A stretch of DNA of 64,000 nucleotides from Oxyruncus cristatus (GCA_013399855.1 VXAY01003150.1:2253821-2317820); one strand, 5' to 3'; counted from the first letter of the stretch, positions 25,326-37,329 are shown. Translations and numbers: made by a program. The notes: generated by a model not told the origin, from the sequence alone.

Positions 25326-25450
25326 ACATTTCTATTATTAATTTGATACTCTCTGTGTAACTATCAGTTACATCCGAGGCATATTCCTGGCCCTCAGTTC
25401 AGTCAATGCAGTGCTGTAGCCATGTATAGCAAGTCTCAACTGGCAACCAT

Positions 25451-25470
25451 AAACCTCTCATGAGAGGTTT
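25451..25470. repeat. Perfect 20-bp palindrome
   Basis: AAACCTCTCATGAGAGGTTT is identical to its reverse complement. Its central CTCATGAGAGG occurs again at 25,690-25,700, about 235 bp away. It could extrude as a hairpin or bind a symmetric dimeric protein; the recurrence may be chance. Confidence 0.95.
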
Positions 25471-27494
25471 CGTTCTGCATCATTTGGGGCTATGTTCTGT
25501 AGCTGAGTTATAACTGAATTTTCATGCATTTGGCAGGTTTTTATAGGTTATTGCGTTGGCAACTGATTAAATACTGTGGAGCTTCTTTAAGCCAATGGTG
25601 CCTTCTACTGTAAAATCTTATTCCAAAATTTGCACTGAGTCTTAGGACTTCCCTTCTCAACGTTTTATGACAGTGCATGAAAAGGAACACTCATGAGAGG
25701 TGCATTTTGTTCTGACAAATGTAACAAAGGTCTGTGATGTTTGGTGCCATGCAATGCTTACCTGGGATCCTTCTACCTCCCTGGGAAGAAACCAGGATCA
25801 GTTCAGACATTCTCACACAGCTCATGTTAAAGAACTGCTCCGCTGTGAGCCCTCAAAGTGTCTGTCACTTGGGTGAGATCTACTCATACAGCCCACGCTG
25901 CTCTTAAAACGGAAAATGTTTTGCGTGGAAAAAAATTAGGAGAGTGATTTTTTTTTAATGTAACACATTAAATTGAGCTATAGCTTTAAAACGAAACAAC
26001 CGAAAAAAGGAACTTAAAAAACTTTGCTCACTGCAATAAAATATAATGATCTCTTAGATTTTGCAGTAAACTGATATTATTCCAACTTTTTTGAATCTGA
26101 CACACTTTCACAAGAGCATGTTCTCCCAGCGTAGCCCTCTGACATAGAGCTAATTTAGAGAAGATTTGGGAGTATGATGCAATATCAGCTGCGTTTGCAT
26201 AACTCATCACTGTTTTCATTTGAAATCTCTCGTTAAGACTCATGTTACTGTTTGGAAGGTTACTCGGTTCTTTCCTGTTCAATGACTGGGCTGATTTGGT
26301 AACTTCTAAGTATATTAAATATGCTGGGAATAAAAAAGAAGCTTTAGATCATAGTAGGTATTAAATTAGAGTGTTATTCTTATCAAATGGAAGATTTCAG
26401 GCTAGGATACTAATTGAAAATCCCAGGTTTACAAGTAAACAATGATTTTTGTACGCAAACAATAAGAACTTTCAGTGTCTGCATTATTTTCTTGCTATTT
26501 AATTTGTTCCAATAATTTAGTTTTAAGGAATCCTTTTTAAAGTTTTTGGACCTAAAATCTTACCAGTTCCTTTAAATGCCTTTAAACAGCACCTAGAAAG
26601 TGATTATCACTTCAGTGTTTTAAAATGTGTATGTTCTGCAATTTCAGAGAAATGCCTGAAAAAAACTCATTTGGCAAAAAGAAAATCAATTTTTAACATA
26701 ATGAGTGTTTGATTCTTAAAAGCTCACACACCTCATGTTCCCAGATTGTTCTCAACTAGTTTTATTGTTGAATTTGCTTCAATATACTTTTATATTAAAC
26801 TTTGTTCTAGTTAAAGCATAAGGCATCCACTTGTTTTCCATTAAAGATACTGTAAAGAAAAATATGAAGTAAATGAAATCATCCCTTTATGCTTTTTCTC
26901 CTTAACTCTATTCAGTAAGTCATTTTAAAATCAATAAAATATCAACAAACATTTCTCAAAATGGTATTTATATGCTTAAAATACATTTTCTCACCATTTA
27001 CAGTAGTTGAAATAATTCACTTACACTTAAAATATTTCTAAAGGGTCCCACAGAATTCTAGATGAAGTATTATTCAGATCTGTCAACATTATATATTGAC
27101 CTCACAAAACACCCCTAACCAAAACTGAAAGCACCGGGATTACATTGCACTTGTTCTCCTCCCACATTAAAAAATCACTAAATGCCCATGTATCAGAGGA
27201 AACAAAAATTAACTCCAGTACGTGCAATGAACAATTTCATTTCTGTACCAAAGTTGCTGAGCCCTAAAGCTGAGGCAAGGGGCTTCAGATTCGTGGAAAT
27301 TCAGAATGGCCGGGGCAAATGTTAAGCTAAAATAGACAGCATTTTAAATCTGTTTTGCCATTCAGATGTATATAATCCACGGAGTTCTGACAAACCCAGG
27401 CCTTGCAGACCTTACAGATTCAGCCCAGAGTTCGACCAGTCAGGTTAAATTTCCTGACCCACTTCTGCTACTCTGATTGTGACCATTGCTCAGG

Positions 27495-27508
27495 AAAAAA
27501 AAAAAAAA
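27495..27508. repeat. Poly(A) run
   Basis: Fourteen A followed by an A-rich tail (GAAAAAGGGAAAAA). No retroposed source sequence is recognised upstream. Confidence 0.9.
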
Positions 27509-28234
27509 GAAAAAGGGAAAAATACAACCACACATAGGCTTCCAAAAGGGTCATCCATATTTCTTCAGTAAAAAATTCTTATTGAACCTGCTAATACAGA
27601 AATTAATTAACAAAAGAAAAATCTTGAACCAAATCTTCAAGGTTTCATTTTATTATTAAAAATAAAAAGACGGTTTTGAGAATGAAAATGACCTTTGGGA
27701 ACGGTACTGAATCTCGTTTGCAGGGAAATTGTTTCAGAGTTTTCTTCTTTTACTTTGGCTTTTTTATTTTTCCTGTGAAGGGAAAGAAGTGATTAAACAT
27801 CTAGTAAGTGTTCAGAGCAGAGAAGTTGTAGAGATCCACGTAGGAAAAGGAAGAGTGAGGGGGAGCAGACGTGTTGGGAGCAGGTCGGGAGCAGATCTGA
27901 GCTGCCTCCGCAGCTTCCCCAAGGATTGTGTTTGGGTCCAGCACGAGGCTCTCTCCAAACCTCCCCTTGCTTCAGCAGCGAAATTATCCTGTGCAACCTC
28001 ATTTTGTGAGCTTCTGCAGGACAGTTATCCAGCCCAAACACAACCAAAAACCTACTTGGTGTTTTCCCAGCAAAACCCAGGCTGATCTTACGTGAAACGT
28101 CCTTATTTCTTCACCTGACGGGTTTTTAAATACACTCAATGTACGTGTGCGATACCTTTGTTTTGAACATCTGTCGCGAGATTAAAATAAGATTTTAATT
28201 TCTGGTATGCTATTGATGTTCAAGAAATGTAGGG

Positions 28235-28470
28235 TAGAGAGCGTTATTAGCTATCTGCTGGTTGACAAGGGGGCAGGATTAGGTTTCTTTAAGGGAATTA
28301 CACTTTTGATGACCCCGCTACATATAAAACATGTTAGCTAATGGGGGTGCAGAGGGGGCAGATTTAAGTGTTTGATCAGGAAATCCTGCATGAGCATATT
28401 GGATGGAAATTTGATTAGTAACCCTAGTGACAAGGGGATCAGATCCACTCTCCACGTACAATCAGATCTG
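28235..28470. promoter_or_regulatory. Possible conserved noncoding element
   Basis: The sequence carries repeated short motifs: TTGACAAGGGGGCAGGATTA near 28,262 is echoed by AGAGGGGGCAGATTTAAG near 28,350 and GTGACAAGGGGATCAGATCC near 28,428. GATTA and TAAT homeodomain-type cores and CTTTGAT/TTTTGAT TCF-like motifs also occur. This clustered, non-repetitive motif content resembles enhancers. No protein frame is convincing here. Confidence 0.22.
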
Positions 28471-28637
28471 GCAGTACATGCTTTTTTGTCTCTTTGAAGG
28501 AAGGGAACATTTGTACAGAATCAAGGCAGCGTATTGGATAATTTAAAAAGCTGTTACATATTGAAACCTGGAAAATCACCTTTTTTGTTTTATTTTGGAA
28601 ATATGCTTGCAGTTATCCCGGTGTGTTTTTTCTTACC

Positions 28638-28659
28638 AAAAAAAAAAAAAAAAAAAAAA
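28638..28659. repeat. Poly(A) run, 22 A
   Basis: An uninterrupted run of 22 A, then GAAGAAAAGAA. It is long enough to be a retroposition tail, but the sequence before it matches no gene or SINE that I recognise and no clear target-site duplication was found. The 68-codon plus-strand frame through it, with a polylysine stretch, is an artefact. Confidence 0.95.
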
Positions 28660-29395
28660 GAAGAAAAGAATAAGGCTTTTAGCATTTACAAGAAATATTT
28701 TATAGAAAATGGCCTTTTTCTAAAACTACTTGTATTTTAGCTCAGCGTTGTAAAGAATGTTGGAAAAGAGTAGAATGAGAAGAACAATAGTTTTATCTAT
28801 ACTTGCCTAATATTTGTGCAACAGTATCAATATATGGTTTTATGCTGGTTGAAAGCACTTTATCTGTTGAGAAAGCTGATATAGTTTTGAAAGGCAGTTT
28901 ATTTTTTTAGATCATTAAAGCACACTATCAAGTTTTTAACTAACGTGTTAAAAATAAATATTTCTGTGTTTTGATAGCAAAGCTCCTTTTATTTGTGTTG
29001 GATTTTTGAAGGGAGCTCAAACTGGCTGTAGAAATCAGGCCTCCCTTTTCCTTGGTGAGAAGTGTAAATTGAGGATGATAATGTGGTGACACTGATTCTC
29101 ACGAGCCAAGCATCTGGACCCAAGTGTTTGTTTTATATAGAACGGAGGCAAAATGAGCCACCTCCTGGTTTCCAGTACCTTGTGAGTGAGAGGACCACTG
29201 TTGCCTGTGGCTGCACACGGATTTTAGTGCAGTATCCCAGTTGTATTTTGCTCCCACTTTTATGCAAACACAGTGAGGATAAAGCCCGTGGGCTCCTTGG
29301 CTGGGAAGAGCTGAGTGTCCTCTGCTCCATGTGAAGAGGCAGCAAAGTCCAGTACAGGGAATTTTGCTGATAACGCACCACCACACGGAGTAGAA

Positions 29396-29470
29396 GACCA
29401 GGTTGAAATGCTGGCTCTGCTGCTGACCTTAAACAAGTCATTTCCTATCTCTTTGCTCCCTCTTCCGCTG
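29396..29470 (+). mobile_element. MIR-like (CORE) SINE remnant
   Basis: The sequence GGTTGAAATGCTGGCTCTGC, then TGCTGACCTTAAACAAGTCA and TTTCCTATCTCTTTGC, follows the order of the MIR consensus (GGTTCGAATCCCGGCTCTGC ... TGACCTTGGGCAAGTTACTT ... CTCTCTGTGC). All three blocks occur in the right order and spacing, which is stronger evidence than the single core match alone. Confidence 0.65.
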
Positions 29471-30774
29471 CCCTACTCTGTTTTGATTTCCAGTTATCCA
29501 GGGTGGGATGAGGGCTTGGAGCATCTACCACATGTCAGGACAGCATTTAGCATCAGTGTCCGTCCGACTGTGGTTCTGTGTCAGGATGCTACTGTATTAT
29601 AAATAAGATTTAGTTATCGCAGGAAATCCTGGCACCTGGCAGTGCAGGCTGTTCCCGTGCTTTAAACTGGGTGTAGCTTCAGCTCTCCCTTACTTGGGAT
29701 TTTCACATTTCTAAGGACAATAGTATGGAAATTCAGGACATGAAATCAGCCTTAGAGTTTGAAAAGGAAAAGCACGTCAAATTTTCCAGCGTGCTGTGGA
29801 AAAAAATACTCAGAGTAACCTTTTTATATAAAGTCCACTGCTAGAAGTAATTAAGTAATAACATCTGATGACACAAGGACTGTCATCTGTTTAAACTCAA
29901 AAAACTGGAAAGCTCAGGGAGCCCAGATATCAGATAACGGGAGTGCCTGTGTTGTGGAGCTTCTCAGCAACTCCATTCTTGAGGTGGATATGAATTAACA
30001 GCTGAAAATGCAGGTTGTTTTTTTTTTTTTTAAAGCCATACATTCAGGGGAAAGTAGACAACTAGCATGGGAATGGGTGTCAGCAGCCCCAGAGCTCAAA
30101 CTGGCACTGCTACTCTGCTAGAAGTGGGGCATCTTTGCCTTTCTCCACACAAAGCCTCCAGGAGGACCAGGGCCAGTGTGCATTAGCTGGACCTGACGTG
30201 TGTGTAGCCTTGGGACACACTGCAGAACTTGCAATTTATTTTCTAAAAGTAGTTAAATGAGTATTAGCCTTCCCAGTGAGTTTGATAACATTATTTATTT
30301 TATACGATAGTCTCATGAGAACAGACAATACTTTCATTGTAATTAATTCACCTAATACTTCAAAAATGATACATCCAGCAGCTTAAGGCTCCTGCCTTTA
30401 AACTACAGTAAATGTTTGAGCTTGGTTTTTTTTTTTCATTTACTACTTGATGTCAAAATACTTAGAATTGTTTTCTCCTTATAGCTAATATAATTTTTTT
30501 TTCTTTTTAATACTATGGTCCTAATTGCAGAGAGTTATAAAGGAATGACAAAATAGAATGGAAAAAAAGGTTCTGATCGGATTATAAAGGCTAACAACTA
30601 ACCAGCAAAGTGGAACTTTTTTTTTAACACCATCCAATGATGTCACCAGTTTGAGGTTTCTCTGGGACTTTATTAAAATGTTTGTGACAGAGCCAATGTA
30701 AACCATCCTAAATCTAACACAGAGCTGAAAGGACTGATTTTAGGGAATGCAAAGATATGGATCATTGGGTCTGT

Positions 30775-31060
30775 CGAAGCGGCATCTTGAGCCAATTATT
30801 GGTGTCATCTTGAGCCAATTTAATCAATCCAAGGGGGACTCAAAGGGGGTGGGGGTGCAGGGTTGCAAGTGTTGGTCAAACATTCTGGCAAAAACGGATT
30901 TGTTGTAACAGCAACCAATCTCTGGTGTGTTGACTGACTTCCCATGGCTCTGGGTTTGTGCACACTGTAAATAACTGATCAATCACTGCAACTGCTCTTA
31001 GGCTTTTAATTGCTGGGGAAATTTGTAGATTGTGTGGTTGTTTGCGCACAAATACGAGCT
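30775..31060. promoter_or_regulatory. CCAAT-rich stretch, possible regulatory element
   Basis: A 15-bp direct repeat CATCTTGAGCCAATT lies at 30,783-30,797 and 30,806-30,820. The first copy runs into CCAATTATTGG, so CCAAT occurs in both orientations, and another CCAAT lies near 30,916 (CAACCAATCTC). CCAAT is the core bound by NF-Y. G-rich blocks (AAGGGGGTGGGGGTGCAGGG) and TTAATTG homeodomain cores follow. No TATA box or gene start is evident beside it. Confidence 0.25.
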
Positions 31061-33393
31061 TGAATTTATTTAAGACACTTCTAAAGGGGAGTTAATTTAG
31101 CGTAAAAGAACCTGAAATACCATACGGTGTTACTTTCAAAATAGTAAAATATACAAAGATATTTCTAGAGAGTAACATCTACTGACATTATCTGAGTCTG
31201 ATCTTGTACACAAGTAAGCTTGAGAGCTGTAATTCCTATAATATAAACTACTCACAGGGGCTACTCAGTTGAGGAAAGCTGATCTACAACACAATTATTA
31301 GCAATAGAGAATTGAAGTGAGAAGTCAGATCCAGAGCAACAGTTTTTAGTCAGAAAATCTATGCGGAAAATTATTTAATTTAAATTCTACTCGAAGCATC
31401 TTTTAAAGATTTTTCATTTGCTTTTTTGCTTTAATATTGTGGTATGATTAAGGGAGTTTTTATGAGTTAAGATCCCACAAACGCTCCCTCATTCAGTAAC
31501 TTCTATAAAAACTAAACAGGGAATCCTCCTCATCATTGGGATTTTCCCCTCAGTGAACATTTGCAAGTCAAGGTACCACACATATTCTCTTATTGTAACG
31601 ATATATAGAGTTGTAATTTATAATGCATCTGTGCTTGGACATACTCAAAATTTTAAGTCACAAATGCTTCCTAGTAGTTCTGCAATTTGCATCTGGCATT
31701 AGTTTAAAGGTAGAGACATGGTTTATGCCTGTGCGTGAACTGGGAGAATGAAATATAAATAGATATAGGTAGCAGTAAGGACAAACAGTAGAAACAGCAC
31801 ATAAATCCATTCATATTAGGACAAAAATACATTTCTTACATGTGAAAAATGTAGTATGTGTATTTTAAGCATGTCTCATAAAGATTATCTATCGAACTAA
31901 ATCAGTGAGAAGGGGATATTTGCTTTGGACAAGATGTCTTGGAAAAGAAATTTACGTGTTTTGGAACTGTTAACACTGCACAAGTTATGTCACTGCAGCA
32001 CAGACACGACTGAATGCAGAGAGATGGAATGTGAGATGAGCCGATAAAACAAAAGCTCACATTTAAGGAAGTACACATTCAACTTCACTGTTGCATCTCT
32101 GCTGCTAAAAAAAATGGCTCTTTGCTTGAACATATCCCAGCAGCTGAGGGAAAGAACACTCAGGTAAGTGTCCAAAAGCCACCTCTTCTACCTTACTGCA
32201 TCCACCCAGGGCCTGTTCTTTCCCTTCAGGAGGCCTTTCTTGCTTGCTGCTGAACGCACATGTAAAAATAGCCACGAGCACGTTGAAGAGGGTTTGCAGT
32301 GTGTTCACTTAGCTCTACACCCACGCTGTCCCTTCATCCCACTGTGCTCCGTGCACATCTCTCCAGAGTAAAGAATGGCAACCTCCAGCTGGGCAGGCAA
32401 AGGGCAGTCACTGCTCTGTGTGCCGGGGGTGCTTCAGATCAGGTGAGCACAGCCCTGCAGCAGTGCAAGGGAAAGGTGTGACAGCAGAGCAATAGCATTC
32501 AATAAAAGTAAAGTGAGTCAGAAGGTAAATGCTTAAATCATTTGAGATTGGATCTTTCAAACATCTTCTGCAAAAGTGTTTGTTTGACACTGAATTGGTT
32601 CTATATTCCATCAGCAGAAAAATGTTGATTTAAATTAAAGATGCAAGGTATGCCAGCTTAGAGGAATCACATATCAATTCCTACTCTTCGATGCATTCAC
32701 AGCTCAAAAATATTATTAGTGTTTAATTTGTCAGTAAAAGAACATTTTTCTTATAAATAGTATTATACTTTCTATCACTTCTATCCAGTGTACCTTTTCA
32801 TCTCAGACGTAGCAACGTATTTGTGATGGTTCAACTTCAGCTATTATCTGCAGGCTCTAGGTCTGTAATTTATTATTTGCTCTAAAAGATCAGGTCCAGA
32901 GTTTAAACGTCCCTAGCTGAAAGTTTATACCAGTCAGGATAGAAAATTATTCTCTATGCCTAGGTTGAAGTACATTACTTCTTTATTGAATTAATTATGA
33001 TAAGGATCATAACTCTAAACTAGGGGTGAGGTGCTGGCTTTCTACTAGGATTGCTTGAAGCAATTTTCATCTGAACATTTTTGTAGAGTTATTGAGTCTG
33101 GCAGGTCTGAACTTTATGAGAGAGTAACTTTCTCCACAACTTAAAAGAGGTTGGACATTGATCCAGGCAAAGGTTTACCATATCCCATGTCTGTAGCCAG
33201 AAAAATTTGCACTGCATACTGAACAAATAACTACAGAACCAAATTAAACACATCTTATGAGCTTTTAAAAGAAAAGCAATGCTGGCCCTTTCCCTGAGGG
33301 ATCGATCGGGGAACTGAATTAATATGACAGATTTACTTCTTTTTTGTTTGTTTGAAGTGGAAGTCTAAAATGATTTTTGGTCAAGGAGGAATT

Positions 33394-33437
33394 AGTCTAC
33401 TAAGTATGTATACATGAGTCTACTGAACCATGTATAC
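33394..33437 (+). repeat. Imperfect tandem duplication, ~20-bp unit
   Basis: AGTCTACTAAGTATGTATAC (33,394-33,413) is repeated as AGTCTACTGAACC followed by ATGTATAC (33,417-33,437), with three bases between. The copies also pair as an inverted repeat through TATACATG and CATGTATA. Confidence 0.85.
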
Positions 33438-33689
33438 TCAGTGACAAATTTTATATCTCTATCAGATTGGAAAAAGTTGGGCTTCAAAAGCAGGTAAAGA
33501 TGTTAATCCTACAGTGATTGTTCCCCCCTGATTGGATTAAAAGGCCTAGGAACAACAGAAGGAAATTACAGATTTCTGAGAATTTAAAAAGCAGCTAAGA
33601 AAGAAGAAAAACATTCAGCTTGAGAAAAGCAGGTTCCAATAACTGTTCTGCTGCCTTGAGTCAAACACTCAGAGTTTGTGCAAGACTAT

Positions 33690-33780
33690 AAACAAGAGAT
33701 CCCCTGGGAAAACTATGGTTTAAGTGACTTACCTAGAATTACATAAGAATTCTGTGGCTCAGATTGGATTAGGAATAATT
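33690..33780 (-). mobile_element. MIR-like SINE remnant, reverse orientation
   Basis: TTTAAGTGACTTACCTAGAA followed by TTACATAAGAATTCTGTGGC and TCAGATTGGATTAGGA follows the reverse complement of the MIR core (TTAAGTAACTTGCCCAAGGTCACA ... GTGGCAGAGCCGGGATTCGA). The blocks are collinear but heavily diverged. Confidence 0.45.
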
Positions 33781-35654
33781 TATTTGGGTGAGAGGTGACT
33801 ATTTTTCATCCACTTTGTGTTGCATTACCTATGTCACTTCCACTTTTTTCAGAGTAAGAGAGGCAAGAGGCTCTCATCCAACACCCTCAGTCTCACAACT
33901 GCTCAAAACCAGTAAATAGTTACTCATTGTAACATTGTTATTGTCTTTCTGTTATACAAAGGCTGAAACTCGACTGTGCTTTTTTTTAATGTTATTTTAT
34001 GATGTAAAAGTTTCATCTTTTCAATCTTCAGAATTACCAATTTTTTGGTTGCCCCTCTTTTATGTCTCTGAGTCCAATAACAGGAATAATATCAAAGACA
34101 AAATTTGCTTTCATTTTTATTTTGCTGCTTTTCCTAATTTCTGTCCTGGAAAGTTAAGAGTAGCGAATGGAGAGACCGTAATCTGTAACAAAGTCCTTCT
34201 ACGTTTACAAAACTTTCAGTTGTTGAAAGAGGAGGTTTTTTCAGCCTTAATAGCATTCCTTTCACATTAATTTTTTATTGTTTCAGTTCTGTAATTTGTT
34301 CATTAGAAAAATAAAAATACCTTCCTTTTCTACTACGAGCAAACAACAAGAAATCTACACTCGCTTTGACATCATAAATTGTATCAGAATAATCTTGAGA
34401 GCTGGAGCACTGAAGTAGCAAATACAGTTACCATTTAAACTTATCACTGAAAGCTTTGTCTTGCCCTGAGAACAGAGAGGAAGAAGGAGGATGTGCTGAT
34501 TTACTGCAAAGAAGTAGAAGAAACCTGTTACCACTCAATGGCTTGGTACCTATGGGTGTATAAGAGCATAAAACGTGGCCCCTCAAGGAGCTAATAGGAT
34601 TCTGTCTTGAAAGAGGTAATTGGTGGGCAGACACTGAATATGACACAAGTCCGCATAAAATTTTTAATAATATCAACTAAATCCTATGAATAAGGAGAGT
34701 TAGATGTGTTTATTCATTTTTTTCCCCAAAATCAAACGTACATGCTGCCCAGTGAATTTCACAAGCAAGAGATTTAAAACAGAAACAGCCCTGACTTCTT
34801 TCATGACATGTACAATGGAACTCGTAACAGGGCCTTAAAATGAAACTACCCAGGTGTGAGGAAGGCAGTCACGAGTGACATCTAAACAGAGTGCTCTGGA
34901 AGCTCTTTGTCCACTGATTTCTAGTGGTGGGATGTTACACTGAATAACAGTCTCAGTTATGGGTTTCCTCAAGACCATGCTGATGGCAGCTGCGGAATGC
35001 TGTCATCTAGGCAGCCTTGGCAAGGATGTCCATAGCCCTTGCCACTACAGAAGTGGCCGTTGCCACTATCTTCCCTCCTATCCCAGCTCTACTTTATGTG
35101 GTCTATTGTGCTTAGCCTTGCATATATTTTTAAGAGTTCTACTTTATTCTGCACCTTGTTCCTTTTGACTGTGCGCCCTGCCTGGATTTGGTGCATGGAA
35201 AACCCAGAGTTTAATGTCCCTGGCTCCAGTACTACATTCAATGCCAAATGTAAGTTCTAATAATAATAATACAAGGCAGAATTCAGAATGCTTACAGTTC
35301 ACCAAGAGTGTTCATTTAGTGTTTGAGATGCCCCGAGCAGTTCTTCACACGAGAGCTCATTTGGGAAATCAGTGCTACCAGACTGGAAATCCTGTTTATC
35401 TGGTTGTTTCATGTCTTCATGGCCTGTTCTCTCAACCTTTGGAGTTTGCACCATGCTTGGTGCCCCTTGCAATCTTCTCTTTTCTGGCTTCCATGTGAGC
35501 TTTTCCTCCATAGTAATTGGTCTTCAGGACTCATAGACCTGTGTGAGCGAATTCTTAGGTCAACATCTGCATTCCAAGCCTGTCTGTAGCTATAGGGAAG
35601 TAGAACAAAAGCTGGTGGAGCATCTCCGAATCCCAAATCATGTGGGCTATTTAC

Positions 35655-35742
35655 CTGTTTCCCGACTAACTGTGGGCTGGCAGTTCTTAGGATTTTGGTA
35701 CCTTTTTCGTACGTGCTGACACTTTGGCTCTCACTTTTCTTC
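35655..35742 (-). CDS. Weak candidate coding exon
   Basis: On the minus strand, an acceptor-like ATCATGCTTTGTTCAG precedes 35,742 and a donor AACAG|GTAAAT follows 35,655. The 88-bp segment holds 29 open codons (phase 2 to phase 0), encoding KKSESQSVSTYEKGTKILRT and then ASPQLVGKQ. Two CpGs (CACGTACG) and one GTCGGG are retained. The frame stays open to 123 codons beyond the donor, so openness itself says little. No domain is recognised. The splice edges are the main support. Confidence 0.18.
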
Positions 35743-36422
35743 CTGAACAAAGCATGATGTGGTGACAGGAATAATATCACATTGCTGTTACTTATAATTT
35801 GATAGGATCATTTGCAGGTCATGATCTGATCTTCACTGTGCTCTAGCTGGGCAGTTATTTTGGCACTGTTTTCTACCAACCCTACCTACATGAGCACATG
35901 ACTGGCCTCACACATCTTTTGCCCTCTGCCCCAGGGGTTAAAGGATAACTATATTTTAGGCCTTTTAAATTTATGGTGTATTTTCAAGTGTCTCATTTCT
36001 GGTACTGAACATAACTAACATGACATGAAAAGGGTATGATATCTCCTGAAGAGAAGACTGAATGAACACACAGGTATGCGTTCCACGTTCCTTCTTTATC
36101 CTTATTTTTTATTATATCTAAAAATATGTGTCAGTATTTATTTTTGTAGCCTTCTATTTCTATTTCTTTATCCTTGCATTGTTTCTTTTCTGATGAAACA
36201 TAGCTGTAATGTCTAATACCCTGTTAGATGGAAAGGGTATTTTGCGTACTCCTGGGATGATGTCTCAGTCACTGATGGTGCTGTCCATTACTCCAAAGAA
36301 GCAGTTTTGCTCTTTTCCTTTCTACCTAAATGGCTTACCCTCTACTGCTGCTGAGAACTATTTCCAAAATGATGTAATCCACTGGATTTCTTCAATCCTT
36401 TTTTCCTACTGCCAGGTATTAC

Positions 36423-36645
36423 CTTAGTTTGAGATGGTTGCTGCAACATTGTTGACGTTTGGGTTAGTTTTTGTGAGCTCTCTCTGTCTTCTGCCTCTAT
36501 TCTTACAGTATTTTGAATTCTATTTAGGAGATACTGTATCAGAGCTGGCTGCTTCCAGAAACTCCATTCTTGGATAGCGTGAATTTCTTTATTTGGCAAA
36601 TGTTCATTTCTGGATTTTCTTATATCTCTTTCCAAAAGTTCTGTC
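36423..36645 (-). CDS. Weak candidate coding exon
   Basis: On the minus strand a 223-bp segment (74 codons, phase 2 to phase 0) lies between a weak acceptor (TTGAAATTTAG) and a donor ACTAAG|GTAATA. The peptide is hydrophilic, starts TELLERDIRKSRNEHLPNKE and contains EWSFWKQPALIQYLLNRIQN, with a Gln/Ser/Thr-rich end. It looks like a plausible helical protein segment but matches nothing I know. A-rich sequence gives hydrophilic open frames by chance, and the acceptor lacks a good pyrimidine tract. Confidence 0.2.
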
Positions 36646-37329
36646 CTAAATTTCAATAATTATCAGATCTTTTGTCAAGGATTCATCCCTTCCCCACAAC
36701 TGGCTTCTTAGTTTATGATTAGCAAAGTCTTTCATTGCCATCTTTTCCTATTTTTCTTTGTTTTTCTTTATATCCTTCAGCTCAGGTTTTCTCATGCTTC
36801 TTTAATGCAATTAACTAATTGCTAGCTTGCTCCTCTTGATTAGCACAAGCACCTTAAAGCTCCAGCTATCAGCAGCTCGGATCAGTGCGGGCTGTTCTCC
36901 CTTAGGCTGCAGATTCGGAGCACAGCTGTGAGGACATTCGTGGGCTGAGGGCTCTGTCTGTCCACACTGGGCAGGAGCTGTGTCCCTGTGGCAGGTCCTG
37001 TGCAAACTGAACCACACTTTCAGTCCCTGCTCCTGGGCCTTCCAAAACCAGTCCTTTGGTTTGCGAGAGTGATTTTAAAAACACTTGTGCCTTTTGATCC
37101 TTTGTCAAGATTTTGTTTTCTGTAAACTATTCTGATATATAAGAGGTGAATTTGTTGAGAGCCTGAGGAAGCAACTCCGTTGATAAAAGCACAGTGTTCA
37201 GTAATAACAATGATAGTGATAGGTCCTGTGAGATGTAGTTATGGTAGCAAATATTTCCCATAAAAGGGGAGTCCAAATCTTTTTTTTTTTCCCATGTTCC
37301 AACGGTGCATTAGATTAGATGGAGAAAGC

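Larger units (their letters stand above)
17973..35654. other. Long noncoding stretch (probable intron or desert)
   Basis: No gene was identified in about 17.7 kb. The stretch contains simple repeats, two MIR-like SINE remnants, one perfect palindrome and several segments that look like conserved noncoding DNA, each listed separately. Minus-strand frames such as 26,028-26,282 (84 codons) are open but lack convincing splice borders. Confidence 0.6.

Noticed and set aside
26028..26282. 84-codon minus-strand frame with four CpGs
   Set aside because: The peptide looks fairly natural, but I could not find an acceptor-donor pair that fits; kept out of the exon list.
28534..28740. 68-codon plus-strand frame with a polylysine stretch
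   Set aside because: The lysines come from the 22-A homopolymer, and the flanks show no coding signal.
35409..35780. Reading the whole 123-codon minus-strand frame as one gene
   Set aside because: No start context, homology or terminator; only the 88-bp segment with splice-like borders was kept, at low confidence.
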